From: Arthrobacter sp. ISL-85
GTDB taxonomy: Bacteria > Actinomycetota > Actinomycetes > Actinomycetales > Micrococcaceae
Length of the DNA stretch: 64,000 nt
Assembly (NCBI RefSeq): GCF_018613675.1
Contig: NZ_JAGGPQ010000005.1
Location: forward strand, 248,001-312,000
Reading direction: 5' to 3'
Below, piece after piece: positions 39,786-48,252 of the stretch; within the stretch, counting starts at the first letter, position 1; the number at the start of each line of letters is the position of its first letter. Below the pieces are notes generated by a model, which ran no database searches, was not told the origin of the DNA, and saw only the letters and a program-made list of their open reading frames with translations. Position numbers and translations under genes: made by a program.

Positions 39786-39791
39786 CGAACC

Positions 39792-39872
39792 AGGTCATGA
39801 GTGCCAGTGACAGCCCCGGCTTGCTGGCCGGCAACCCTCCATCCGCGGTGGGGTGCCCCGGGTGAGGACCTG
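39792..39872 (+). ncRNA. SAM-IV riboswitch upstream of metX
   Basis: AGGTCATGAGTGCCAGTGA and GGTGAGGACCT close the basal stem; the core (GCCCCGGCTTGCTGGCCGG, AACCCTCCATCC, GCGGTGGGGTGCCCCGG) is almost identical to the metY copy. A hairpin CCTGCCG (39874-39880)/CGGCAGG (39890-39896) lies between the aptamer and the start of metX and may form the switch for ribosome access. The two copies differ mainly in peripheral stems. Confidence 0.88.
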
Positions 39873-39920
39873 GCCTGCCGGTCAAATGACGGCAGGCAAG
39901 CGCGTAGAAGAGGTCTTGCC

Positions 39921-41036
39921 ATGACGGTCGCCGTCGCCCGAACCACCATCCCTGAACACGGAATAGTCCGCTACGCCTCAATCGGTGGGCTCGAACTCGA
40001 GGCCGGGGGATACCTGCCGGACGTCACCCTGGCCTACGAAACCTGGGGGACGCTCAACGCGGACGCCAGCAATGCCATCCTGATCGAGCACGCACTGACC
40101 GGCAGCACCCACGTGACCCGGGGCGACACGGATGAAGAAGGCTGGTGGGAACAGCTGGCCGGCCCCGGCGCTCCCGTGGACACGGACCGTTTCTTCGTGG
40201 TGTCCATCAACATCGTGGGCGGCTGTTACGGGTCCACCGGCCCTTCATCGCCGGCCCCGGACGGCCGCCCCTGGGGCTCACGCTTTCCCCTGGTCACGCT
40301 GCGCGACAGCACCGCGGCGGAAGCCCGGCTGGCAGACCAGTTGGGCATCCAGAGCTGGTTCGCCGTCCTCGGGGGATCCATGGGCGGCGCCCGCGCCCTG
40401 GAATGGGCCGTCACCTATCCGGAAAGGGTGCAGCGCTGTGCAGTGATTTCCGTGGGCGCCGCCAGCACGGCAGAACAGATCGCGTTCGCGCAGGCCCAGA
40501 CACTGGCCATCCGGCAGGATCCTAACTTCAACGGCGGCGACTACTACGGCGGACCAAGCCCGGAAGACGGGCTCGCGCTCGCCCGGCGCATCGCCCACAT
40601 CACCTACCGGTCGGCCGCGGAACTGGAAGGCCGCTTCGGCAGAGCACCCCAGGCGCCCGAGTCGCCCCTGCGGGGGGACGTCCTTGCTTCACGCGGCCGC
40701 TACAAGGTGGAAAGCTACCTGGACCACCAGGGCAACAAGCTCGTGAAGCGCTTCGACGCCAACAGCTACATCGCATTGACCGAGGCTCTGATGAGCCACG
40801 ATGTCAGCCGGGGGCGAGGAACCTTGGCCGAAAGCCTGGCCAGGTCCACTGCGCGGTTCTTTGTGGCGGCGGTCGACTCGGACAGGCTCTATTTCCCGTC
40901 GCAGTCCCGCGAGCTGGCCCAGGCCCTGCCGGGCGGCGTGGACGTGCATGTCATCCAGGCCCCGATCGGGCACGACGGGTTCCTGACCGAGATTGGGCAG
41001 TTGGGCGGCCAGCTCCGGAGCAGCTTCCTGGCCTAG
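39921..41036 (+). CDS. metX: Homoserine O-acetyltransferase
   Basis: The 371-residue alpha/beta-hydrolase-fold enzyme acetylates homoserine with acetyl-CoA and so feeds MetY. It has the family's LAYETWGTLN, HALTGSTHV, GGCYGSTGPSS, the nucleophile elbow LGGSMGGARALEW (Ser153), and the C-terminal DSDRLYFP with the Asp and IGHDGFL with the His of the triad. ATG 39921 lies eight bases after GAAGAGG; the longer frame from 39801 would run through the riboswitch. Confidence 0.96.
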   Translation: MTVAVARTTIPEHGIVRYASIGGLELEAGGYLPDVTLAYETWGTLNADASNAILIEHALTGSTHVTRGDTDEEGWWEQLAGPGAPVDTDRFFVVSINIVGGCYGSTGPSSPAPDGRPWGSRFPLVTLRDSTAAEARLADQLGIQSWFAVLGGSMGGARALEWAVTYPERVQRCAVISVGAASTAEQIAFAQAQTLAIRQDPNFNGGDYYGGPSPEDGLALARRIAHITYRSAAELEGRFGRAPQAPESPLRGDVLASRGRYKVESYLDHQGNKLVKRFDANSYIALTEALMSHDVSRGRGTLAESLARSTARFFVAAVDSDRLYFPSQSRELAQALPGGVDVHVIQAPIGHDGFLTEIGQLGGQLRSSFLA

Positions 41037-41130
41037 GCATTCCCGGTCCGGGAATTCCGGGCCCGGGAGCGTCCGGGCAGTCCCACCTGTGCATTCCTGC
41101 AGATGCATTCTGCACCAATCGGCGTTGAGA

Positions 41131-41179
41131 ATGCACCCCAGGCAGGCCATACTCATCGAATCCGGCTTTTGGGGTGCAT
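41131..41179 (+). promoter_or_regulatory. Inverted repeat and TGCATTC elements upstream of the alcohol dehydrogenase gene
   Basis: ATGCACCCCA (41131-41140) and TGGGGTGCAT (41170-41179) form a perfect 10-base inverted repeat with 29 bases between. TGCATTC also occurs at about 41090 and 41104. The arms flank the likely promoter region and look like regulator binding sites. The remainder of the metX-dehydrogenase gap shows nothing else. Confidence 0.5.
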
Positions 41180-41282
41180 CCCACCCGGTTGCCGTTCGAA
41201 CGGTCCCCGTAGTGTCGACGACGACGCCGAAGGAGTTCGCATGAGTTCGGAACGCCGCCAGCAAGAAGTAGCAAGGAGCTGC

Positions 41283-42428
41283 ATGAAAGCCGCTGTCCTG
41301 TATTCCACCGTTCCCGCTGCTCCCGCCACAGCAGGCGCTCCGGGAAAGCAAACCTTCTCCGAGTCCCGGCCACTGCTGGTGCAGGAACTGGAGCAGCCCG
41401 AGCCGCGCGCCGGTGAGCTCGGAGTTTCCATCACCTACTCAAGCCTCTGCCATTCCGATCTGTCCGTGGTGGACGGTTCCCGTGTCCGGCCCCTTCCCAT
41501 GGCCCTTGGCCATGAGGCGGTGGGACGGGTGGTGTCCGTGGGCCACGGCGTGGCCGACGTCTCCGTGGGGGACCACGTGGTGCTGGTGTTCGTGCCCAGC
41601 TGCGGGCATTGCCGGGCCTGCCTGGCCGGCCGCCCGGCACTTTGCCACCGGGCAGCAGAGGTCAATGGCTCCGGTGACTTGCTGCACGGGCCGGCACTGC
41701 TGCGGACGCCGGCAGGGGAGCGCATCAACCACCACCTCGGTGTTTCGGCCTTCGCTGATTACGCAGTGGTTGCACGGGAATCAGTGGTGGTAATTGACGA
41801 CGACGTCCCGGACACTGTCGCGGCGATGTTCGGCTGCGCCGTGCTCACCGGAATGGGCTCGGTGTTCAACACTGCCGGGGTGGGACCCGGGCAGTCCGTG
41901 GCAGTCTTCGGCCTCGGTGCGGTGGGCCTTTCGGCAGTGATGGCCGCCCGCCTGGCAGGGGCTGCCAGCGTGATTGCCATCGATCCCAACCAGGGCAAGC
42001 ACCAGCTGGCCCGCGACGCCGGAGCTACCGCAGTGGGGACGCCGGACGAGGCAGTGCGGCTGGTTGGGGAAGCTTCCGGCGACGGCGTTGACGTTGCCAT
42101 CGAGGCCGTGGGCTCGGCGGGGGTGATCGCATCCTGCCTGGAACGGGTCACCAGGGGCGGCGCGGTGGTCTCGGTGGGACTGCCCCACCCGTCCGCAGAG
42201 TTGACCGTACCCGCCCTGCAGTTCGCCGGGGCCGGCAAGCGGCTGCTGGGCTCCTACATGGGCGACGCCGTTCCCGCGCGGGACATCCCCAAGTATCTGG
42301 GGTACTGGCGGGAGGGCAGGCTTCCGGTTGAGCTGCTCCATACCGACACGCGGCCACTTAGCGAGATCAACGAGGGCCTGGATGCGCTCGCGGCAGGGCA
42401 GGTGGTGCGGCGTCTTTTTCGGGCCTGA
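41283..42428 (+). CDS. Zinc-dependent alcohol dehydrogenase (MDR family)
   Basis: The 381-residue protein has SSLCHSDLSVVDGS (catalytic-zinc Cys), ALGHEAVGRVVSVG (GHE), a structural-zinc region with only part of the usual set (SCGHCRACLAGRPALC), and the NAD-binding VFGLGAVGLSAVMAARLAG. It resembles class III-like or benzyl/aryl alcohol dehydrogenases; the substrate is not certain. Two in-frame starts each have a ribosome site: ATG 41241 after AAGGAG (41230-41235) and ATG 41283 after AAGGAG (41273-41278). The second gives the usual MKAAVLY beginning and is used here. It converges with the LysR gene. Confidence 0.88.
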   Translation: MKAAVLYSTVPAAPATAGAPGKQTFSESRPLLVQELEQPEPRAGELGVSITYSSLCHSDLSVVDGSRVRPLPMALGHEAVGRVVSVGHGVADVSVGDHVVLVFVPSCGHCRACLAGRPALCHRAAEVNGSGDLLHGPALLRTPAGERINHHLGVSAFADYAVVARESVVVIDDDVPDTVAAMFGCAVLTGMGSVFNTAGVGPGQSVAVFGLGAVGLSAVMAARLAGAASVIAIDPNQGKHQLARDAGATAVGTPDEAVRLVGEASGDGVDVAIEAVGSAGVIASCLERVTRGGAVVSVGLPHPSAELTVPALQFAGAGKRLLGSYMGDAVPARDIPKYLGYWREGRLPVELLHTDTRPLSEINEGLDALAAGQVVRRLFRA

Positions 42429-42446
42429 CGCCCCACCTGGCAGCAG

Positions 42447-43379
42447 CTATCCCGCCAGCAGCCCGGCCCGCCCTTTCACTTCCTCTTTGAGGGCCGCGAT
42501 CACAGCCTGCACCCGCGCGGACCGAAGCGACTCCGGGCGGGCGACGGCCCAGATGGGGAGCTGGCGTTCGAAATCGCCTGCCAGGACGGGGACGAAATCG
42601 TCACGGTCCGCCACCATGAAGTTCGGCAGCAGCCCGATGCCGGCGCCCTGGCGTACCGCTTCCACCTGTGCGAACACGCTGGTGGCCTGGAAGCTTGTCC
42701 TGGGCGTCGGAAGCTGCGATGACCATCGGGCCCCCAGCTCAGCCACCTGGAGCGCGGACTCCACGTAGGACACAAACGCGTGCTGCCCCACGTCGTCGAG
42801 CGTTTCCGGCAGGCCGTGCTGCGCTGCATAGCTGTGGCTGGCATAGAGGCGCAGGTAGTAATTGCTCAGGAAGATGGTCTGCGCTGTGCTGACGTCGGCC
42901 CGGCCCACCACGATCTCCAGGTCCACCCCTGACCGGTTCTGGCTGACTTTCCGGGTGGCGCTTAGCATTTCTATGTTCAGTTGCGGGTTCTGCTGCTGGA
43001 GCCGCACCAGCGACGGTGTGACGAACACGGCTCCCACTCCGTCGGTGGTGGCGACGCGGACCAGGCCGGCCAGGGCGCTCTGGTCCTGGCTGATCAAGCC
43101 GGACAACGAGCCGAGCGTGCTTTCGATCGCCTCCGCCGCTTCCACCGCGGCCGCACCAAGCTGGGTCAACTCCCAGCCGTGCGGGCTGCGTTCCAGGGTC
43201 CGGCCGCCCAGCTGCTTGTCCAGTGCGAGGATCCGGCGGGAAATAGTGGTGTGGGTGGTCCCCAGGGTCTCGGCCACCGCATTGAAGCGGCCCAGGCGCG
43301 CCACGGTCAGAAGGATCAGCAGGTCGTCCGGGCTTGGCAACCGTCTCGATTCCACGCTGGGCCTTCCTGTGGTGTGCAT
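42447..43379 (-). CDS. LysR-family regulator beside mmsB-mmsA
   Basis: The 310-residue regulator has the N-terminal helix-turn-helix (LLILLTVARLGRFNAVAETL, TTHTTISRRILALD) and a LysR effector domain (VRVATTDGVGAVFVTPSL, GAGIGLLPNFMV). The frame is open far upstream over mmsB, but ATG 43379 is the natural family start, and it lies within a 7-base inverted repeat. The divergent mmsB-mmsA operon is the likely target, with a valine-degradation intermediate as inducer (inference). Confidence 0.9.
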   Translation of the reverse strand: MHTTGRPSVESRRLPSPDDLLILLTVARLGRFNAVAETLGTTHTTISRRILALDKQLGGRTLERSPHGWELTQLGAAAVEAAEAIESTLGSLSGLISQDQSALAGLVRVATTDGVGAVFVTPSLVRLQQQNPQLNIEMLSATRKVSQNRSGVDLEIVVGRADVSTAQTIFLSNYYLRLYASHSYAAQHGLPETLDDVGQHAFVSYVESALQVAELGARWSSQLPTPRTSFQATSVFAQVEAVRQGAGIGLLPNFMVADRDDFVPVLAGDFERQLPIWAVARPESLRSARVQAVIAALKEEVKGRAGLLAG

Positions 43380-43420
43380 CAGTGCACACAGTGTCTGTGA
43401 TTTTTCCCCTTGATTGCACT
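43372..43420. promoter_or_regulatory. Inverted repeats between the LysR gene and mmsB
   Basis: GTGTGCA (43372-43378) and TGCACAC (43383-43389) are perfectly symmetrical around four bases and overlap the LysR start codon. A second near-palindrome, CACTCTAGCAGGGTG, lies at about 43417-43431. Together they look like the LysR operator. Confidence 0.5.
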
Positions 43421-43491
43421 CTAGCAGGGTGTGATGGTTGACACAGGCATACCGGCAGCAGAGGCCGGAATTGAAGCAAAGGAGCTTACTC

Positions 43492-44409
43492 ATGGCAGTT
43501 ATCGGATGGATCGGCCTGGGGAACATGGGCGGCCACATGTCAGTGAACCTGGTGAAGGCCGGGCATGATGTGCGCGGGTTCGACCTCAATCCCGCAGCAC
43601 TGGCAGCCGCTGAGGCCGGCGGGGTCAAGCGCGCAGCGAGCATTCCTGAAGCAGTGGACGGCGCCGACGCCGTGTTTACCATGCTGCCCAAGGGCGAACA
43701 CGCCCGCGCCGTATATCTCGGGGAGGACGGCGTGCTGGCGCACGCGGATACCCGCACGCTGCTCATCGACTCCTCCACCATCGACATCGCCTCCGCGCAG
43801 GAACTGCACGACGCCGCTGCTGCCGCCGGCTTCCGTTTCGTGGACGCCCCGGTGTCCGGCGGAATGAGCGGCGCGGAGGCCGGAACCCTGACGTTCATGG
43901 TGGGCGGCGAAGAGGGTGCCGTCAAAGACGCTGCGGGCTTCATCGGGCCCATGTCCGGCAACATCATCCCCACCGGCGGCCCCACCACGGGGCAGGCGGC
44001 CAAGATCTGCAACAATCTGATGCTTTTCATCAACCTTGCCTCCACCGCAGAGGGCGCGGTCCTCGCTGACCGGCTGGGCCTGGACAAGCAGGTCTTCTGG
44101 AACATTGCCTCGGTCTCTTCAGGAGATTCGTGGGCGTTGCGGACCTGGTACCCGGTGCCCGGGGTGGTTCCCACCGCGGCCTCCAACAACGACTTCGCGC
44201 CCACGTTCACCGCAGAGCTGGCCAACAAGGACATCGGCCTGGCCATCAGCGCCGCCGAGGACACGGGCACGCCCCTGGAAATCGGAAAACACGTCCAGCA
44301 GCTGTTCCAGCGGCTCATCGACGCCGGTGACGCGGGCAAGGACTGCTCGATGATCATCAAGCTCGTGGACGGCTCGCTCCAGGCCGCCGACCAGGCGCCG
44401 TCCAACTAG
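43492..44409 (+). CDS. mmsB: 3-hydroxyisobutyrate dehydrogenase
   Basis: The 305-residue beta-hydroxyacid dehydrogenase oxidises 3-hydroxyisobutyrate to methylmalonate semialdehyde. It shows the NAD-binding IGWIGLGNMGGHMSVNLVKAG, FVDAPVSGGMSGAEAGTL (substrate site), GQAAKICNNLMLFIN with the catalytic Lys, and the C-terminal DIGLAISAAEDTGTPLEIG. AAAGGAG lies seven bases before ATG 43492. It is 34 bases before mmsA. Confidence 0.94.
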   Translation: MAVIGWIGLGNMGGHMSVNLVKAGHDVRGFDLNPAALAAAEAGGVKRAASIPEAVDGADAVFTMLPKGEHARAVYLGEDGVLAHADTRTLLIDSSTIDIASAQELHDAAAAAGFRFVDAPVSGGMSGAEAGTLTFMVGGEEGAVKDAAGFIGPMSGNIIPTGGPTTGQAAKICNNLMLFINLASTAEGAVLADRLGLDKQVFWNIASVSSGDSWALRTWYPVPGVVPTAASNNDFAPTFTAELANKDIGLAISAAEDTGTPLEIGKHVQQLFQRLIDAGDAGKDCSMIIKLVDGSLQAADQAPSN

Positions 44410-44443
44410 CCACGCAGCACGCAACGCAGGAAAAGAGAGTCCC

Positions 44444-45928
44444 TTGGAAACCATTCCGCACTACATCAACGGCGCCCGCGTCACCGATGCCGACCGCTTC
44501 GGTCCCGTCTTCAACCCCGCCACTGGCCAACAGGAGAAGCAGGTGGTGCTGGCCTCTGCGGCACGGACAGAGGAAGCCATCGCGGCAGCCCGCGCCGCAC
44601 TGCCGGCATGGCGCGCCACCAGCCTGGCCAAGCGCACCACCATCTTCTTCAAGGTCCGCGAAATCCTGACCCAGCGGAAGTCCGAACTCGCCGCCGTCCT
44701 TACCAGCGAACACGGCAAGGTCCTCTCCGACGCCGAGGGCGAAATTGCCCGCGGCCTGGAGAACATCGATTTCGCCACCGGGCTGTCCCACATGCTCAAA
44801 GGTGAGCGCTCGGAGCAGGTTTCCGGCGGCATCGATGTCCACTCCGTCCGCCAGCCGGTGGGCGTGGTGGCCTGCATTACCCCGTTCAACTTCCCGGCCA
44901 TGGTGCCGCTGTGGATGATCGGCAGCGCACTGGCGTGTGGCAACACCGTGCTGCTGAAGCCCAGCGAGAAGGATCCGTCCGCCGCCGTCTTCATCGCAGA
45001 GGCCTTCGCCGAGGCGGGCCTTCCAGCCGGTGTCCTGAACGTGGTCCAGGGGGACAAGGAAACCGTCGATGTCCTGCTGGAACACCCTGACGTAAAGGCA
45101 GTGAGCTTCGTCGGATCCACCCCCGTGGCCCGGTCCATCTACAAGCGGGCAGCGGAGCACGGCAAGCGGGTGCAGGCGCTGGGCGGCGCAAAGAACCACA
45201 TGGTGGTGCTTCCCGACGCCGACCTGGACATGGCTGCCGACGCTGCGGTTTCCGCCGCGTACGGTTCCGCCGGCGAACGTTGCATGGCCGTCAGCGTCCT
45301 GGTGGCTGTGGGCAGCATTGCCGATGACCTGGTGAAGGCGATCTCCAGCCGCATGGCGGACCTGACGATCGGTGCGGGAACCGACCCCGCCTCCCAGATG
45401 GGGCCGTTGATCACCGCTGAGCACCGGGACCGGGTGGCGTCCTATGTTGCCGGAGCCGAAGGTGAAGGGGCCACCCTGGTGGTGGACGGCCGCTCGCAGC
45501 AGTTCGATTCGAAGGGGTTCTTCATCGGCGTCAGCCTGGTGGACCACGTCAAGCCCGGCATGAAGGTGTACGACGACGAGATCTTCGGCCCCGTCCTGTC
45601 CGTGGTCCGCGTGGACACCTACAGTGACGCCGTGAAGCTGGTCAACGACAACGAGTTCGGCAACGGCACGGCGATCTTCACCCGCGACGGCGGCGCGGCG
45701 CGGCAGTTCGAGTTCGACGTCGAGGCGGGCATGGTGGGCGTCAACGTCCCCATCCCGGTCCCGGTGGGTACTTTCTCGTTCGGCGGCTGGAAGAACTCGC
45801 TGTTCGGCGACACCCACATGTACGGTCCCGACAGCATCCGGTTCTACACCCGTGGCAAGGTGGTGACCACCCGCTGGCCGGACCCCTCCACCTCCGTGAT
45901 TGACCTGGGCTTCCCGCAGGTGGACTAA
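44444..45928 (+). CDS. mmsA: CoA-acylating methylmalonate-semialdehyde dehydrogenase
   Basis: The 494-residue aldehyde dehydrogenase converts methylmalonate semialdehyde to propionyl-CoA. The start is TTG 44444 (METIPHYINGARVTD). Key parts are ITPFNFPAMVPLWMIG, FVGSTPVARSIYK, and the active-site region YGSAGERCMAVSV, where the Cys lies in the MMSDH-type GERCMA context. Length is normal. It follows mmsB and ends before a double terminator. Confidence 0.95.
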   Translation: METIPHYINGARVTDADRFGPVFNPATGQQEKQVVLASAARTEEAIAAARAALPAWRATSLAKRTTIFFKVREILTQRKSELAAVLTSEHGKVLSDAEGEIARGLENIDFATGLSHMLKGERSEQVSGGIDVHSVRQPVGVVACITPFNFPAMVPLWMIGSALACGNTVLLKPSEKDPSAAVFIAEAFAEAGLPAGVLNVVQGDKETVDVLLEHPDVKAVSFVGSTPVARSIYKRAAEHGKRVQALGGAKNHMVVLPDADLDMAADAAVSAAYGSAGERCMAVSVLVAVGSIADDLVKAISSRMADLTIGAGTDPASQMGPLITAEHRDRVASYVAGAEGEGATLVVDGRSQQFDSKGFFIGVSLVDHVKPGMKVYDDEIFGPVLSVVRVDTYSDAVKLVNDNEFGNGTAIFTRDGGAARQFEFDVEAGMVGVNVPIPVPVGTFSFGGWKNSLFGDTHMYGPDSIRFYTRGKVVTTRWPDPSTSVIDLGFPQVD

Positions 45929-45947
45929 GGCAGTGGAATAAGCACAA

Positions 45948-45980
45948 CAGGGCGGGGACCGGATTCCGGTCCCCGCCCTG
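45948..45980. terminator. Strong hairpin terminator after mmsA
   Basis: Arms 45948-45962 and 45966-45980 match perfectly over 15 bases around an ATT loop. It serves mmsA and probably also the convergent SHOCT gene. Confidence 0.8.
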
Positions 45981-45983
45981 GCT

Positions 45984-46007
45984 GTTCAGAGCCTGGCTGT
46001 TCTGAAC
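45984..46007. terminator. Second hairpin between mmsA and the SHOCT gene
   Basis: GTTCAGA (45984-45990) and TCTGAAC (46001-46007) form a seven-base inverted repeat next to the stronger hairpin. Confidence 0.45.
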
Positions 46008-46028
46008 CTGGCTGTGCAAAAGCCCTGG

Positions 46029-46571
46029 CTAGCCGTTCATGATGTCGCCGCGGCGCTTCATGTACTCCTCCATGGACAGCTCACCGTTGCTGTACTGCTG
46101 GTCCAGCTCCGCGAGTTTCCGCGCCCGGAACCCTTGCGGTGCTGCCGGCGGCGGAGGCGTGGCAGGCCCGGAAGACTGCTCCCGTCCGTGCTGTTGGAAA
46201 GGCTCCTGCCGGAACGGCGGTTCCTGCGGAGCGCCGTACCGGGGATCGTTCATGGGCGGCTGCCCGTATTGGTTGGGCAGTGGCGGCTGGCCCTGCGTGC
46301 CCGGCTGGCGGAAACCGCCGGAGAAGTAGTCCTGCTGGGTATAGCCGTCGCGGGGCTGGCTGCTCTGCGGCCCGGCGGAGCCTGGAAATTGGCCATAGCC
46401 CGGGAACTGGTTGGAACCCGGATATTGGTCCGGACCGGGGTACTGGCCCGGTCCGGGGAACTGGCCGGGGAAGCCCTGGTCCCGGTCCCGGCGTGCAACG
46501 GAGCGGCGGTACGCCCCCCTGACTGCGGGGACAACGAAGGACAGGATGATGATCCAGAAAAACAAGCTCAC
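46029..46571 (-). CDS. SHOCT-domain protein with a Pro/Gly/Gln repeat region
   Basis: The 180-residue protein starts with a hydrophobic segment (SLFFWIIILSFVVPAVRGAYR), continues with a flexible Phe/Tyr-Pro-Gly repeat region (QFPGPGQYPGPDQYPG and similar), and ends with a SHOCT motif (LAELDQQYSNGELSMEEY). SHOCT often mediates oligomerisation at the C-terminus of membrane-linked proteins. GTG 46571 is preferred to the longer frame because the short N-terminus begins the hydrophobic helix and a GAGAGG site lies upstream. Function unknown. Confidence 0.82.
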   Translation of the reverse strand: MSLFFWIIILSFVVPAVRGAYRRSVARRDRDQGFPGQFPGPGQYPGPDQYPGSNQFPGYGQFPGSAGPQSSQPRDGYTQQDYFSGGFRQPGTQGQPPLPNQYGQPPMNDPRYGAPQEPPFRQEPFQQHGREQSSGPATPPPPAAPQGFRARKLAELDQQYSNGELSMEEYMKRRGDIMNG

Positions 46572-46620
46572 GGTGCCGCGCCTCTCGTGTGTTGTCCTTC
46601 CAGCGTAACCCCGGGCGGCC

Positions 46621-47490
46621 TTACCGGCGGCTGGGTTCGGTGGTTCCCAACGGACCCTCGCCGGATCCCAACGGAACGCCCGGGCCAAAGACGGGACCCG
46701 GCGTCGGCCGTTTTGCGGTGATGCCGTCGCCGGAGGACTGGTGGCGCAGCCGGCGCAGCACCCATGGGACGAAGTATTCGCGTGCCCAGACGAAGTCCCC
46801 GCTCCTGGCCTCGCGCCAGGTCCGGGGCGGCAGGGGCTTGGGCTGCAGGGGTTCCAGGGAATGCTGCACGTTCAGCGCGTCCAGCACCATGGCCGCGATG
46901 GTGTGGTGGCCCAAGGGGGAGAAGTGCAGCCGGTCCTGGTCCCACATCTGCGGGTCGCTCAACTGCCGCAGCGACCACATGTCCGCAATGACTGCGTCAT
47001 GCCGGGCTGCGACGGTGCGCAGGTTCTCGTTGTAGATGGCCACCTTGCTGCGAATCCGGCCCAGCACCGACGAACCCGTGTCCGGGCCGTTGAAGAGCAC
47101 CACCGTGGCGCCGCCCATGGACAGGATCTGGACCACGGAATCGAGCTTCTCGGCCAGGACGTCAGGATCGCCCCCGGGGCGGATCAGGTCATTGCCGCCG
47201 GCGGACAGGGTGACCAGGTCCGGCTTCAGCTCCAGGGCGGGGGCCAGTTGCTGGTCCACGATCTGCTGCAGCAACCTGCCCCGGACGGCAAGGTTGGCGT
47301 AGGCGAAGTCCGGCTGGGTGCGGCCCAGTTCTTCGGCCACACGATCGGCCCAACCGCGGTGGCGGCCGGGGCTTGAGGGGTCGGGGTCGCCGATGCCCTC
47401 GGTGAAAGAGTCGCCCATTGCCACGTACCGGCTCCAGGGATGGGATCCGGCGTGCGCGGGCGGGGTCTGGATGGCACTTGCGTCAGTCAC
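46621..47490 (-). CDS. SGNH-family hydrolase/esterase
   Basis: The 289-residue hydrolase has the SGNH blocks in order: VAMGDSFTEGIGD (Ser), AVRGRLL (Gly), SAGGNDLIRPGGD (Asn) and DRLHFSPLGHH (Asp and His). No signal peptide is present. It could act as a lipase or a deacylase; the substrate is unknown. GTG 47490 begins MTDASAIQTP, just after a CAGGAT box seven bases upstream. The C-terminal 60 residues contain a hydrophobic/basic stretch (REYFVPWVLRRLRH). Confidence 0.9.
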   Translation of the reverse strand: MTDASAIQTPPAHAGSHPWSRYVAMGDSFTEGIGDPDPSSPGRHRGWADRVAEELGRTQPDFAYANLAVRGRLLQQIVDQQLAPALELKPDLVTLSAGGNDLIRPGGDPDVLAEKLDSVVQILSMGGATVVLFNGPDTGSSVLGRIRSKVAIYNENLRTVAARHDAVIADMWSLRQLSDPQMWDQDRLHFSPLGHHTIAAMVLDALNVQHSLEPLQPKPLPPRTWREARSGDFVWAREYFVPWVLRRLRHQSSGDGITAKRPTPGPVFGPGVPLGSGEGPLGTTEPSRR

Positions 47491-47569
47491 GGTCCCTATC
47501 CTGCCTTCCGCCTCTTTGGCTACGCGAACGTAGGTTGTTACCTCCAAGTAACTGGTATGAATGGAAACC

Positions 47570-48220
47570 ATGACTGACGCCGAAGTATTTCCTGCCCCCG
47601 TTGTCCTGTGGTCCCATCCGGAAGACCAGCGCGCCGGCAAGCCGCTGCTGGTGCTCCTCCACGGCTACGGCGCCAACGAGCAGGACCTGCTCAGCCTGGC
47701 CGACATGCTGCCCGGGGACTTCGCCGTCGCGTCCGTGCGGGCGCCCATCGCCATGGGCCCGGGCTTCACGTGGTTCCCGCTGACGGCCTCCATTGAGTAC
47801 TCCCTGGATCGCGTTAAGACGGCTTCGGCGTACGTGCTGGAGTGGATCGATGCGATCAGGCCCGGCCACCCGTCCGTCTCGCTGCTGGGCTTTTCCATGG
47901 GCATGGCCATGGCCACCACGCTCCTGCGCCAGCGGCCCTCGGACTTCGCCGCCGTCGTCGGACTGTCAGGCTTCGTGGTGGACGCCGGCGGCGACCCGTC
48001 GTTCAAGGACGCCGAGCTGGATGGATCCGTTCCCATGTTCTGGGGCCGCGACCAGCAGGACCCCGTGATCACCCAGGACAAGATCGAGTTCACCATGGGC
48101 TGGGTGCGCAAGCACGTTAGGCTCACCAAGGTGCTGTACACCGGCATGTGGCACGGCATCAACCAGCAGGAGATCGGGCACGTAGGGGAGTTCCTCACCC
48201 ACGAAGTGCTGAACAAATAG
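47570..48220 (+). CDS. Phospholipase/carboxylesterase (alpha/beta hydrolase)
   Basis: The 216-residue hydrolase has HGYGANEQDLLSLADML, the nucleophile elbow LLGFSMGMAMATTLL (Ser), FWGRDQQDPVI (Asp) and GMWHGINQQE (His), the layout of the acyl-protein thioesterase/carboxylesterase YpfH family. It is divergent from the SGNH gene over 79 bases. The ATG at 47570 is used; an ATG at 47561 in the same frame (METMTD) is an alternative. It ends at a bidirectional terminator. Confidence 0.9.
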   Translation: MTDAEVFPAPVVLWSHPEDQRAGKPLLVLLHGYGANEQDLLSLADMLPGDFAVASVRAPIAMGPGFTWFPLTASIEYSLDRVKTASAYVLEWIDAIRPGHPSVSLLGFSMGMAMATTLLRQRPSDFAAVVGLSGFVVDAGGDPSFKDAELDGSVPMFWGRDQQDPVITQDKIEFTMGWVRKHVRLTKVLYTGMWHGINQQEIGHVGEFLTHEVLNK

Positions 48221-48226
48221 AACGTA

Positions 48227-48252
48227 CGACGGCGGCGCTTCAGCCGCCGTCG
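48227..48252. terminator. Bidirectional hairpin between esterase and S4 genes
   Basis: CGACGGCGGC (48227-48236) and GCCGCCGTCG (48243-48252) pair perfectly around a six-base loop between two convergent genes. Confidence 0.7.

Noticed and set aside
42447..44405. Long minus-strand frame joining the LysR gene to the region opposite mmsB
   Set aside because: The LysR domain begins at ATG 43379; the extension is antisense to the well-recognised mmsB and has no family match.
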